The notes beneath the pieces are model-generated. The model had not been told where the DNA came from. It searched no databases and saw nothing but the letters and a program-made list of their open reading frames with translations. A DNA stretch of 64,000 bases from the NCBI RefSeq assembly GCF_030052815.1, contig NC_079496.1:79659652-79723651 (forward strand), read 5' to 3'. This document shows positions 46,298 to 58,271 of this stretch, in pieces; positions within the stretch are counted from its first letter, which is position 1, and each line of letters begins with the position of its first letter. The position numbers were made by a program, and so were the translations under genes. Origin of the DNA: Hevea brasiliensis (Eukaryota > Streptophyta > Magnoliopsida > Malpighiales > Euphorbiaceae).

Positions 46298-49200
46298 TGA
46301 TGCCCATTACCCGTCTATAGTGTAGCCGAGCAAAGCGTGCCACATTTGGTGTAGGAGCACCCTATCTTATCTTGTCATGTCCATTGTTAATTTTAAATAT
46401 CATTTATTCATGTGTGAAATTTTTTTTTATCACAATTTATTTATGTGGAGACCTAGGTAGAGCCTCATCTGTTTTATTAGCATCTGGTGGGTTCTAATAT
46501 TTACCTGTCAATATAATCATATTCTACTCATTTTCTTATACATCATATCATTCATAAATTCTCATGTAATTTCAAGAAAAAGATATATTTTCTGCATGTG
46601 GAAATCCATATTTACAAATTTTATTTACAACACAAAATATAACTATATGATGTTTATATACTATAAACCAAAATACTAAGTCTAATACATGGGCGCTACC
46701 AATAAAATACAAAATACTGAGGTGACTCTGGATGTGGCAGATCTGGTCAAATCTACGTCAAAACACTACTGCTACTGTTGCTGCTGTGGCTGTGTTTGGT
46801 CTCCAGTACCTACGCGATGGAAAACTAACACGCTAAGCGAATTGCTTAGTGGTGCATAATTTTAAAGAAAAGTAACTAAATAATTAAAAATAATAATTCT
46901 AGGCAAATTTCATAAATTTTAAGCCTTTATAGATTTATTTAACTTTGGGATTAATTTATTTATCAGGATCTTATCTGTGCATTTATTTCATTTTCAGTCT
47001 TTTTAAAATCATATCAGTGCCCAAGAAGGCTATAACAGACTATAAAGGCTGTATACACGGGAGTATACTGGTTAGACATCTATATGTCTACCCTGTATAC
47101 AACTGTCATGTCAGGCACAAGGCCAGCGGGCAGGCTTTTCAAGCCAGAAATGAAATTAGACACAATGGCCAATGGGCAGGCATAAAGCCTGTAGAACAAT
47201 CACATCAGACATATTTTCTCGGTCACTGCTATCTATAGTCCCTAATTGGTATACCAATCGATCAAAGCTATATACATAAGCCTAGGTTTACTTTGGGCAA
47301 TTAAGCATTATTAATTTCTTATTAGAAATTTCATATCAATTTATAGCGGGAAAGTGGGTCCCACATATCTATTTCATGTAATTTAGTGTTTAGCAATATA
47401 TTAGGGTTAAAACTCTACCATAAAATAACTTGTCTTATGAACCTTTCTTTAGGTTCAGTTTTAATGTCTTAACTTTACCTATCAATTTGTGGCCACTATT
47501 TGGCCATACTTCCTTCATCGAAGTTGTTCCTCTATGTCTTGTTTTTATTTTCACTTTTTGAATCATTTCACATTTGGATTTCTAGAACTCAAGTTATGGT
47601 CAAATAACCATAACTGGTTCATTTCCTAATTCTGGTTCCTTAACTAGGCAGCTTTTGGACTAAGAATTTACCTAATTAATTGAATAGGTTGCAGCCACTT
47701 TTAGACCTAGTATTTTTCATAGAAATTGTTGCCCTATGTCTTATGGTCACTCAGAATTTTGAATTGCAATTTTTCAGGTTTTTTAGAATTAATTATAGCT
47801 AAATCACTGGCATGGACTTGTGCACCATGTGCCAACAGGATTCCAGTTTAGGTTAGTGGCTTTGACTCAACTTTTAGGGTTCTTACATTCATAATTTGAG
47901 GAAAGTGTCTGAAACAAAGTTGGGGCCCTATTTCTTAGGTTTCCAAAATAGTATGGCTCATCCCAATTGGAGTTTACTAGTGGGAGATATGATTAAAAGG
48001 TTGTTCTGGGATCGAGTGGTCATTTAGGCAATTTCCAGAATTTGCATACTAAATTGACCTAGTTCCCTTGATTTTTGGGTTTTGGTCAAAATACCAATAT
48101 TTTAGATTTATGTCTTATGGAAATTATGCCACTAGTTTCATTACAGTTGGATTTTTTTAGACCAAGTTATGGTCTTTTTGCCAAAATTGGTCGGGTAAGC
48201 CCATGTCAGCAATTTCTGGGCAATATGATTTTGTATAGTTTTGTGACTTAATTTTGGCCAGCAATTTGGTTTGGTTAGAGGCATTTCTGGGCTCTGTGTT
48301 CTGCATGAAAGTTGTAGTACTTTGTCTAAGCTTTCCAATGGTATAAAATTCAGGTCATTTGGATCTGTTTAAGGGGAATTATGACCAAATGAATGTATAC
48401 TATTCATTTGGTCATTTTTCTGGGTTCATTGTATGGTCAGCCAGATTGGAATAGTAATTAGGTCAATTTGTGGACAGAATTTGGGTATGGTTTCTTCATG
48501 AATAATGGAGTATTTTAGGTCTAGTTTTTTTCTTCAATTAACCTCATACCAATTGGAGCAATAAAATTTAGTTATGGCTCAAAACACACACTGGACTTTT
48601 AGAGTCCCAAACCTACAAAGAAAATACACTCCTAATTCATTTCCTCCAATCTCCCAAACTATAATTTGGCATTCATGGCACTTCTAAATATCATCAACTC
48701 ATCTCAACAAAGTCAAATTCTAGCAATCACACAAAATCTCCAATAGTTAGGTCAAAACCCTAACTCAAAGTGTCAAAGTCAAACATACTCATGCAATCCA
48801 ATTTCTAATACATGTAACTTCATCACTCAACATCATTAATCATCATTATAGTCAAATATTCATCAAACCCTTAAGGATACCAAGGCTGCCGAATTTAGGG
48901 TATGTAATTCCTTAATCATTTCTTTCAACTTTCTTACAATTCACACTTATTTTGGCATGTTGAAAGAAAAGTTTTAGTGCACTAACAAATTCATAACTAT
49001 CAAAACTATCAATTTCATTCACTTCTTATGGCTGCCGAAATTAGTGACCTCATATGTTTATGAATTTCTTTTTGATTTCTTACAATTTCTACTTATCTCA
49101 AGTTACTTTCAATGATTAAAAGAAGAAGAAAAGGAAAAAAGGCACTAACCTTATATGGACACTTCTTCAACTTGTGAAAACTCTAAAATTTCTACTTCTT

Positions 49201-50017
49201 GTGGCTGCCTAGAGCTTCCTTATGGTGTGGAGACAATTTTTATTGAAGGAATTTATGGAAAATATGGTGAGAAAGAGGAGGAAATCAAGCTCAAAAGCTT
49301 AAAAATGGTGGGAGTGGTTTGGAGAGAATTTCGGCCATGGGAGGTTTAGAAGGAAGAAGATGACTTTAAGTGGTTGAATTATTGTCATCTTATGCTTATA
49401 TATATCCTATGGTAAATTGCATAAAATATTAATGATGTAATATTTGCATCATGCTTAGTAATAACTCATATTTATATTTGATTTTCTTTCTTTTCTTTTC
49501 TTTTCCCATTTTCTATTCATATATTCACAATTTAATTTATTTTATGTGTTTTAATCTCTCTCATTTTAATTGACATTTAAGTCAAAATTCAACTTTGGGT
49601 TAAAATGACCAAAATGCCCTTCATTATGCTTGTCAGGTTATTTTTGGTCTGTACCGATTAATAAATTTTCTTGAATTTTCTTTGACATTTTTAATGTAAT
49701 TTATACCTTAGTAAACCTTTAATTAAGTCCCAAAAATTATTTCCTAGGTTTCTCGCGGGTTTGGGGTTGGCAACTGTCTTTGTAGTTACTTCCCAGTATG
49801 GTCAGCCATCGCCGGAACCTCGGCTCATTTAACCCAGTTTTATTTCATTTTTTTTTTATTTTCTCTTAATTTTTCTTATATTTTCTTATCATTTATTCCA
49901 TCAATTTATATCCCCTCATTATGGTTTAAGTGTAGTTTCAGACATTCTGGCTGTCCGAACAGACATTAGTCATTGGAACAGTAGAATGTATGGAATACGT
50001 ACAGTGAGGGCATTACA
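46298..50017 (-). mobile_element. F: solo LTR, minus strand
   Basis: About 3.72 kb, from TGATGCCCATTACCC to GAGGGCATTACA. CAACT lies on both sides (46292-46296 and 50019-50023), each one base away from the LTR end. D resumes without loss (GGCAACTGTCTTC expected). It holds a stem-loop (46833-46849), an inverted repeat TGACCAAATGAAT/ATTCATTTGGTCA (48381-48413) and a possible minus-strand TATA box (49396-49404). No gene. Confidence 0.82.
49396..49404 (-). promoter_or_regulatory. F LTR TATA box (TATATATAA)
   Basis: On the minus strand GGATATATATAAGC, about 620 bp from the LTR start at 50017, the same distance as in LTR1 and C. Confidence 0.5.
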
Positions 50018-50251
50018 ACAACTGTCTTCACAGTCACTTTTCATTAGGGTTACCCATCGTCGTAGCTTTAGCTCATTTAACTTCTTTGCATTTAATCTCT
50101 TAAATTTTTCCTTAATTTTTTTGTCATTATTTAGAGTATTTATGACTCCTTACTCTAGTTTAAATATAGTTCTAGATATTTTGGCTATCCGGACAGATAT
50201 TAGTCACCTGAACAGTAGAACGTATGGACTATCTAAAGTAAGGATGTCACA
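50018..50251 (-). mobile_element. D 3' LTR, last piece, with adjoining polypurine tract
   Basis: Ends AAGTAAGGATGTCACA, the mirror of a TGTGACATCC start. The next bases, ATTCTTTCCCTCT (50252-50264), read on the minus strand as a polypurine tract. Confidence 0.75.
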
Positions 50252-51641
50252 ATTCTTTCCCTCTAATAAAAATTTCGTCCTCAAATTTTACCTGATTTAG
50301 GTAACTGAGATAGTCTTCACCTTTCCCATTGTTCCCTCTGTCCTATAATTTTTTCATAGTATTTTTAAACTCATTTCTAATAACAAAACTCTGTTCTGGC
50401 ATAACTATACCAAAACAGAGACCATATGCAAATATCCTCATTTCGATATACTATTGAGAAAATATGTAACTCTATACAATAGTCTCAAGTCGGTACTATA
50501 ATCTATAGCTTACAGCATAAACATCAAGAATATTACATAGTTACCACGGTATATCCCAATAGATCATATTTTCCTATACTTATCCTTTTCGAATCTATCA
50601 TTATATACCTAGACTTGTCATAAAGAATGAATACATTACCTCAAATTACGTCTAGAGCATCTTGCTCCTCTCTGGCTTGGGTGACAATTTTCACTGTCTG
50701 GGTCCATGGTAAATTCCTCTTAGGACAATCTTTTAGATAGTGGTCCATGGCCCCACATCTATAACAAGCTCCAGTTAATCCCCTACATTCACCTTTATAC
50801 CACTTTTTACAATGGCCACATTTTCTTGGGGTAGAACTTCTCACTGTTAGTGCCAATGTACTCATTACTGGTATCTCTGGTTGACCTCTTCTGGATATGG
50901 GTCTAGGCCTATGTCTCTTACTTTGATTAGGTGTTTGACTTAATGGTTCTCTAGGTCTCTTATTACTAGACTGGCCAAAATCTCTTTTCTATTGACCATC
51001 CATTATATTCTGTTCTTCTTCATGGACATAGTTAATATATTTCTTTTTGAACTCTATCAGAAAGAAATCCCAATTCACCTTAGCTGGCGGCACTACTTTG
51101 GTTATAGCATCCCACCATCGATAGGCAGCTTCCTGTAGTAGTGAAACTGCACACTCTAAACTCTGTTCTGGTGTGTAATGTAATTACTGCAGGACTCTTT
51201 CGGTCTTTTCTAACCAATACTCCATAACTGAAGAATCGTTTTCCTTTCTACCTTTGAAATCTATAGCCCCATACTTCCTTATTTTCCCCAAATAAGACTT
51301 ATACTGAGGTTGTGGTGGTGGAATTGCCCCAGTCATCTGTCAAAAGAATTTTTTCATCTGCTCCAATAAAGTTTATTGGGGTTGTGCAGACCCCTCTGGC
51401 ACTGGTGAACTAGGATCTCCCCTGTCTCTAACATCACTCCTAGCCAGGGGTTGACTTTCTACTTCTTCCCCTACTGCTTTCTGCAGCTCTGGGTCCACAC
51501 CTTAACTTAAAATAACCAAAGAAAATAGATTTGCATTAGTGTCACCTTGACTCTTGTTGAATGCAATGCATGTTATGCACTTTATCTCATTCTATCTATC
51601 TATGCCTAGGAATGCCTAAACCGTGCTCTAATATCAATAAA
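50252..51641 (-). pseudogene. D internal region: gag remnant with zinc knuckle, no pol
   Basis: On the minus strand a Gag capsid-like domain can be read with interruptions (AAYRWWDAI near 51130-51105), followed by a basic region and, at 50865-50641, the open segment with CGHCKKWYKGEC and the zinc knuckle CYRCGAMDHYLKDC (CX2CX4HX4C). Nothing resembling protease, RT or integrase lies between the knuckle and the polypurine tract, only about 380 bp. The internal region is therefore a gag-only deletion derivative. Such an element could move only with enzymes from a relative, if at all; stops in gag suggest it is dead. Confidence 0.75.
51625..51636 (-). other. D primer binding site, degenerate
   Basis: On the minus strand TGATATTAGAGC, two changes from TGGTATCAGAGC, 5 nt from the 5' LTR edge at 51642. 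Both are G-to-A or C-to-T type. Confidence 0.6.
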
Positions 51642-54600
51642 TGTGACACTCCTCACCCGTCTACAGTGTACCTGAGCAAAGCATGTCACACTTGGTGCCA
51701 GAGCACCCTATCTTATCTTACTTTATCCCTTTAAAAATTTTGAACTTGTTATATTTTAAAATAAATTAAATTCATAGGAGAAAATGACGGAGTTTCTCTT
51801 ATTTTATTATCAGTTGGCGTATTTTACTATTTACCTGTTTAAAAATTTCAACAATAATTTCTAATAAAAATCTCAACCATATTTATCACAACCATCTCAT
51901 CATTTCAAATATCATTATGTGTTTCAATTTCCTATTCATTTCCATACAAATTCATTCATGCTCAATTCATATACAAAAATTCTCAATCTTCATTAATTTA
52001 CGTGATTTACAAACTAATTACATAAATTCATAATTTACATAATATACAAATTAAATTACAAATGAAAGAGCTAATTTATTAATTTACATTACATACATAT
52101 TAAATACATTTTCATAACTAACATTACATAACAACATGATAACTATTTATAAAATACAAAATATATTAGTATGACCTATATGGGTCCTATCTACATATAT
52201 TGCTGAGAAGGTGACAACCTTGGACACTTTGCAGTTCCAGACTCCAAAATCCTAGTCTAATGTCCATTGTGCTTTGTCTTCAGTACCTACGCGAGGAAAC
52301 AATCTATCGTGTTAAGCATTTCTGCTTAGTGATGCAATAATACAACAAGGAAATAATATACAAATAAAGATAAAAAAAGCCTAATTCATGTAATAAAAAG
52401 TTATTTTGATTTAATATAGAATTTTAATATTAAATATGTTTTGTCATTCTTGGCATTCCTTGGAAGCGCTTATCTCTTAATTTTATAGAAATAATATATA
52501 TTATACAAAATTAATTAAAATATTAAAACTTATATTCACAGTATTATAGAAGATGCATTTGCAATATTTATTTAAGTTAAATTTATTTTACTAATCTTTT
52601 TGTCACTTTATTTCACATTTTCTTATGTTTTAGATCATTTCATAATAAATAAAATTTTATAGCTAATCTAATTCATTTCAAGTATCTCTTACTCATTCAT
52701 TTAATTTTTAATATTATTAATTCCTAATATTCTTAACTCATTTCACTGCCCAAGTAACTTATAACAGGCTGACTAAATTAGATAAGCAGGTCCTTGGCAC
52801 TGGACACCGTGGTGTCTTGGGTCGCCATACCATGGGACGCAAAACGTCAATCACATATGCAATCAATATAACTGACACAAGGCACCGCAGTACCTCGAAC
52901 CGTCATACCATGGGACATGACAAAGTAAAACATCAACCACGTATTAATTAAAATATTAAAACTTATATTCACAGTATTATAGAAGATGCATTTGCAATAT
53001 TTATTTAAGTTAAATTTATTTTACTAATCTTTTTATCACTTTATTTCACATTTTCTTATGTTTTAGATCATTTCATAATAAATAAAATTTTATAGCTAAT
53101 CTAATTCATTTCAAGTATCTCTTACTCATTCATTTAATTTTTAATATTATTAATTCCTAATATTCTTAACTCATTTCACTGCCCAAGTAACTTATAACAG
53201 GCTGACTAAATTAGATAAGCAGGTCTTTGGCACTGAACACCGTGGTGTCTTGGGTCGTCATACCATGGGACGCAAAACATCAATCACATATGCAATCAAT
53301 ATAACTGACACAAGGCACCGCAGTACCTCGAACCGTCATACCATGGGACATGACAAAGTAAAACATCAACCACGTATGCAATCAATATGGCTAAAAATCC
53401 TTGATAATAAATAATCAGGCATACAAGCCATGAATGTGGGCATAAAGCCATAAATACAGGCATAAAGCCTTACGCAGTACTGCTCAAACAATCCCCTATT
53501 GGCATGCCAATCTATCCAATCTGAAACACTTGTCTAGGCAATACATGGGCACATTAGTACTATTAAATGTTCATATGTTTTATTATTTCATTATATTTTC
53601 TTTTTATATTTTATAGCATTTTAATTCTAGTTATGATGGAAGCATAATTTCCAAATCACATTTCTACATAATTTATACATTCATTATATGATCTATATTG
53701 ATCATAATTCACATCAATTATTTTCACATTCTATTATACTCAAAACATTCTTCCTTTCTCTCATGATGAGAACTAATGTCCCATTCACATATTCATGTGA
53801 TTCATTTATTCATTACAATATTTATACGAATTCATAATTAAAGAAGTATTTTACTTACTAAGTATTTGTTATTCACTTGAATTTCTCTTATGTACCATTT
53901 ATTGTGCAAGGTGTTATTATCTTATTTGTAATAGAAATATAAGTCCTAATGTTAACTTCATCTCATTTATACTTAACAATCCATTTAGGTTAATTTCATT
54001 TCATATTTCAAGTTGTATTACTTATGTCCTATGAGTTCTACTAGTGATGGGAATATAAATCCTAACTACCTATTCACATAACTTAAGTATTCATTAAGTC
54101 ATTTAGGTGAATTACCATTCCTATTCCAAGTAATACATGAACATTCCATGGCTTTCAAATTTCATACCTTAATTTTCTCTAGCAATTTAGTTCTTATATT
54201 TTGTGTCATTGTATTTAATATTTACATTACAATTCATATAAATTTTTACTATTTAATAAATAATAGGATTACAAGTTCTAATTTCATAATAATACCACAT
54301 TTTGGGTTTTAAATTTGTTGGCATTAGTTGCCAATTACAATTTAAGGCTCCCTAGCATTATTTTCAAATTTTTAAATTTTTTCACCTATGTTTACTATTC
54401 CATTTGACCATTCTACAATGGGATTTTGGCTAACCTTTCTTCATCAAAGTTGTTCCTTAATGTCTCTACTTTAATTTCCTTTTTGAATCACTCCATTTGG
54501 AGTTTGGTAGCTCAAGTTATGGTCAAATTATCATAACTGGCCAGATTGGTCATTTTTTAGAATTTCTAGGAAATTTTGGTTTTGACAGTTTTGGTGAGCT

Positions 54601-54700
54601 AACTTTGGTTGGAAATTTAATTAGGTTATGGTCAGACTTTGGGTTTCTATTCTTCATGAAAGTTATTCTAGTATGTATAAGCTTTTCATGGGTTCAATAA
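51642..54700 (-). mobile_element. D 5' LTR (interrupted at 54701)
   Basis: Left edge TGTGACACTCCTCACCC; matches the D 3' LTR pieces in order. It has a 433-bp tandem duplication at 52510-53375 that the 3' LTR lacks. Its stem-loop is at 52312-52329. No gene. Confidence 0.75.
52510..53375. repeat. 433-bp tandem duplication in D 5' LTR
   Basis: ATTAATTAAAATATTAAAAC starts at 52510 and at 52943, and the two units are nearly identical through CATCAACCACGTAT. Confidence 0.9.
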
Positions 54701-54793
54701 TGATAAGTGCATAATTTATTAATTTTACTCCCATCACATTTAGTGTTTCTAGTGTGTTTTTATGCATAATTCAGTTGATTAAAGTATATTTAT
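54701..54793 (+). mobile_element. I: possible LTR edge of an unidentified element
   Basis: At 54701 the D LTR match stops and TGATAAGTGCATAATTTATT begins, which resembles an LTR start. Only 93 bp are seen before B2 starts. Identity and orientation are not established. Confidence 0.35.
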
Positions 54794-55380
54794 TGTCGAC
54801 ACCATATTTTGGCCGATCCCCAAAATCAATAAAACTTTGAAACCGATCCCCGGTACTAAGTCTCCTTCGGACAGCTAATCACATTTCCGATCCCTCTTTG
54901 ATAGGCTGTCACAATTCCGATCTCTCCTCACAAAGAATTAAATCAAATTGTTAAGTTCTCGCATCAGTCAAAGCTTTACCAGTCTATCGCTCACTGATCT
55001 CTCAAACCCATTGTCGAAACTCAGGACCCGTCAAGTATATTCCTGATAAATGAACTGGCACTAGATCTTTTCCTACCAGTTTTATTGCCGATCTCCCTTT
55101 CGAAAGTTTAAGAGTTAAGGTTTTGGTTCGGTTTAATAAGGATTCCAATCTTAAGTGTTCAAGTTAAATTTTCAATTTTAATCAAGTCCCATTCAGCATT
55201 TCTTCCCCACCGATCTCATGCTTATTGTGCTTTCCGATCTCTTATACTTAGATTAATAATTGCATTTAGTTCTTGTTTCGCTATGCTCATACAATCAAAT
55301 ACTTAGGCAATTCAGAGATTTTCCAATCACATCCATTCATTGAACAAAAGAGAGCCCATTTCATTTCATTTTTGTACAAG

Positions 55381-56327
55381 CTATTCAGCTGGAGGGTCAC
55401 CCCCAGCCTGATTTACATTTTGCTCACCCTCTCTCTCACCCTCGGCTTCCTCCTCACTGTCCTCATCGTCGCCTTCAGGAGCCAGGTCGGCCATCCAAGA
55501 GAAGTCCTCCCCTGGGTAACGCTTCTGGAGTTCGACCAAGAGATCCTTGTGAGCATTCACATAGGCCCCGGCTATTCCCATCACCATCTCTTCATCTTTC
55601 TCCTTAAGCTCCCCGTCTTTCTCTTTAAGCTCTTCGATGAGTTGGGCGACCTGAGCAGCTTCGTTGGCCTGTAGCGCCTGGACTTCTCCGAGAACCCGAT
55701 TCCTTTCAGCCAGAACAAGATTCAGTTCGGCCACCCTGTCCTCATAAAACTTCGCCCGCCCTTCAACTTGAGATATATAATCTTGAGCGGATGAGAGTTG
55801 GGATCGGAGGGAAGCCATTTCCTGATTTTTCTTCCCGATCTCCTTACCCAGACGCTGAACCTTTTCCCAAACCATGGTCTGATTCACTAGGCACTCCACG
55901 TTCAGGCTCATGGATTGAGTCAAGATATCATCAAGGCTGTTCGAGGATAGCCTGTCCCGATCCTCCTGAAGGAAGATGGAAGATCCCAAGACTTGGGCAA
56001 AACTGGGGTTCTCCCGAACAGTCCGGTTATTCTTCAGGGACTCGATTAGCTTTTGAGCGCCACGAGAAGAGGTCCTCCCAGAAGATTGAGAAGGACCCCT
56101 TTCTGTGCTTGGAACAACTGGAAGAGCCGGAGGCTGCTCTTCCATTCTAGGAGGAGATCGGACAGCTTCAGGGGTCGGCAGATCCGAAGGTTGAGGCGGG
56201 TCCCCTTGTACTTCCCCAGATTCATGACCAGGTGTTCGAAGCATTTCCGAACGCTTCATCTCCTTTATTTTCCGGGAGATCTCTTTGTCCTTCTTCCGCT
56301 TCCTAGAACCCTCACCCCCTGCCATAC
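55381..56327 (-). CDS. Antisense LTR gene in B2, exon 2 (coiled coil, acidic tail)
   Basis: 314 codons from the internal ATG at 56325, opening MAGGEGSRKRKKDKEISRK. It has a basic region, a Pro-rich linker, RTSSRGAQKLIESLKNNRTV, a long coiled coil and an acidic C-terminus with EDSEEEAEGERE, ending before 55381. It is the complete version of the B1 frame, which is cut short by a frameshift. The acceptor TTTCTTTGTGCAG ends at 56328. A basic N-terminal part with a coiled coil could bind nucleic acid or chromatin, but that is inference; I know of no assigned activity. Confidence 0.62.
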
Positions 56328-56388
56328 CTGCACAAAGAAAAGGTCAGTGAGATCGCTAAGGTCCTGAGAGCTGAGATATAGAAAATAC

Positions 56389-57265
56389 CAATGCCGAGGT
56401 CAGAGAGCGGAAGTTCGCGGTCTTGGCCGGTGAGCAGCTGAATGGTCCAATGGTGCAACTCGGCCACCGTGATCCAAACAAGAATACTTTTGAGTGGCGG
56501 CCAGACTCTTCAGATCCATCACGATTAAGCTTTCCTCTTGGTTCAGGGTAATATGCTTCGGAAGCAAAGGCCCCTGGTACCACCAGCTGCGGGGGAAGTC
56601 CTCAAAGCAGCTCGGATCTTTGCTCCTCAGAATGAAGAAACGGTTCTTCCAATTCTTAAGGGATGAGGGCAGATCGAAAAAGAGCCCGCAATGAGGCTTC
56701 GCCTGAAAGAACCAGTGTTCGTCATCCTTTCGGCGAGTTAGTGCATGCGATTCGGTGAACACCTTAGCCAGAGGTCTGATTCCCTTAGCTCGGCATAGAC
56801 CTCGGAAGGCTACCAAGATCCGCCACGAGTTAGGGTGAATTTGAGCAATGCACGCTCGGTGAAGCTTTAGGACCTCCTTATAGAAGTCATCTAGAGGGAA
56901 CCGAAGACCAGCCTTTAACTGTTCCTCATACACCATAACCATGTCATTCTCTTCAAAGGAGTGATCGACACGAAGATCGCCGTGGCACTTGATTAGCTCG
57001 CATTTGAATCAGGCCGAATGTTGTATTCTTGGCTAAACGATTGCAGATCGGATACTCGAAGAACCGACGGAAGCTCATCTATAGGGAGAGTCTCCCTCCC
57101 TGAAACAGGTGCACGCCTCGATGGTATGACCTGCCCCCGACTTGGAACGGAAGCCCTAGGAGGTTCAGGTTGCGTGCTTGGCCCGACTACCTCTTCTTCA
57201 TCGGACGACCATGAGAACTGAATGGTAGGAGGGCTCGCCGCTCTTTGACCTTCGGCACCGCTCAT
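56389..57265 (-). pseudogene. Antisense LTR gene in B2, exon 1, with frameshifts
   Basis: The ATG at 57265 opens MSGAEGQRAASPPTIQFSW. The PF04195-like region is in two open pieces: 57421-56993 and 56942-56400. A 2-nt gain near 57000 (CTCGCATTTGAATC against CTCGTACGAATC in B1) breaks the frame before MVMVYEEQL, and a short change near 56465 alters the end before the donor. Conserved blocks match B1: FPLDDFYKEVLKLHRACI, IHPNSWRILVAF, DDEHWFFQAK, SWWYQGPLL. The donor at 56388 and the 61-nt intron are kept. Compared with B1 the acidic tract has one codon fewer, an in-frame gap. Confidence 0.6.
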
Positions 57266-57424
57266 TTTCAAAAGAAATAAAGAACTTAAACTAAAAAAGA
57301 AGATCAAAGCCCTTACCGGAGTCTGATCGGCGTCGGAAGAACTTGAGAAAACGAGAGAACTTCGAAGTTGTGAGCAGGGGATTGAAAATGGAATAAGAGA
57401 ACAACTGGCTAACCCTCCCACCCC

Positions 57425-57432
57425 TATTTATA
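57425..57432 (-). promoter_or_regulatory. Antisense TATA box (TATAAATA) in B2
   Basis: Same position relative to the antisense ATG as in B1 (about 160 nt upstream). Confidence 0.55.
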
Positions 57433-57707
57433 CTAGTCCAAGCATTTAATGCTCGCGAGGCTCTAGGCAACGCATCGATTGGTGGGACTCGACAGCTGTT
57501 CTGACACTTCTCTCAAATATTCGAATGTTCCGAGATCGGTTAATTGGAGATCGGCATAATAAGTTAAATATTTTGAATAAAGGATCAATTAAGTGTCATT
57601 CAGGTAAAGAACCAGATCGGGTAATCACATTAGAGATTGGAAAATAATCAATGCAAAAATAATAAGATGATAATCGACAAAATAAAGTCTTTATTCTCAA
57701 AAGATCG

Positions 57708-57838
57708 GATTACATCATTTGGGCGATCTCTAGGGATCAGATTACACTAAAATTGGATTACATCATTTCTGTGATCTCTAGAGATCGGATTGCATTGAAA
57801 ATAAAATACATCATTTGGGCGATCTCTAGGGATCGGAA
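57708..57838. repeat. Palindromic GATCTCTAGAGATC array in B2
   Basis: About three units of the array seen at 3402-3630 in B1, including the perfect GATCTCTAGAGATC palindrome once. Confidence 0.7.
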
Positions 57839-58271
57839 TGTCACATTGTGACTGATCCAAAGGGGTGTCACCGTAACCGAGGCAAGCGTCGGAACACCCA
57901 ATGTGGAGGAAAGCCGCTGTCGGAACACTCAATGTGATGAGAAGCCGAATGAACTCAGTTGAGCGACTCGAGATCGGTACAACCGAGGTCCGCAATACAG
58001 ATCGGTCAAATCCAGTTCTCTCACCATCATCAGTTAGGGTTATGCGATCACCGGGATCGTAAATTTTCAGCCAGTGGTTAAAGAAGCTCATCAGAAAGGG
58101 ATCAAAAACCACCATCATGGCCGGAACTTCCACCGGAGTAGCTAGAACAGGAAAAGTTAGAAGGAAGAGAGGAAAATCAGATGAAGGAAATGTCTCTGTC
58201 GACAGGGGTATATATAGGGGAAAATGAGCATTTATTCTTTGAGCGAAACGGCTTAACGCCTCGAGAATCAA
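57747..58271 (-). CDS. Second antisense ORF in B2 LTR, unknown product
   Basis: 174 codons on the minus strand, sharing the block APVEVPAMM to FLHIGCSD with the B1 ORF at 3733-4152. Both N- and C-terminal parts differ because of indels. The C-terminal part reads partly into the palindromic repeat array, which makes a real C-terminus doubtful. TATATATA lies at 58209-58216 within its 5' part. Confidence 0.33.
   Translation of the reverse strand: MILEALSRFAQRINAHFPLYIPLSTETFPSSDFPLFLLTFPVLATPVEVPAMMVVFDPFLMSFFNHWLKIYDPGDRITLTDDGERTGFDRSVLRTSVVPISSRSTEFIRLLITLSVPTAAFLHIGCSDACLGYGDTPLDQSQCDIPIPRDRPNDVFYFQCNPISRDHRNDVIQF

Larger units (their letters stand above)
34862..54700 (-). mobile_element. 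D: minus-strand LTR retrotransposon with short internal region, carrying nested solo LTRs
   Basis: Its 3' LTR occupies 34862-50251 in four pieces separated by solo LTRs C, E and F; the pieces sum to about 4 kb. The internal region is 50252-51641 and the 5' LTR runs from 51642 until interrupted at 54701. The two LTRs match closely over long stretches (38520-39520 against 51667-52660). It inserted into the H pol remnant. The far end lies beyond the window. Confidence 0.75.

Noticed and set aside
55791..56150. Plus-strand ORF (119 codons) opposite antisense exon 2
   Set aside because: Shadow of the antisense gene; amino-acid composition is odd (Arg, Ser and Pro rich) and the counterpart in B1 (1452-1682) is shorter and not aligned in its ends.
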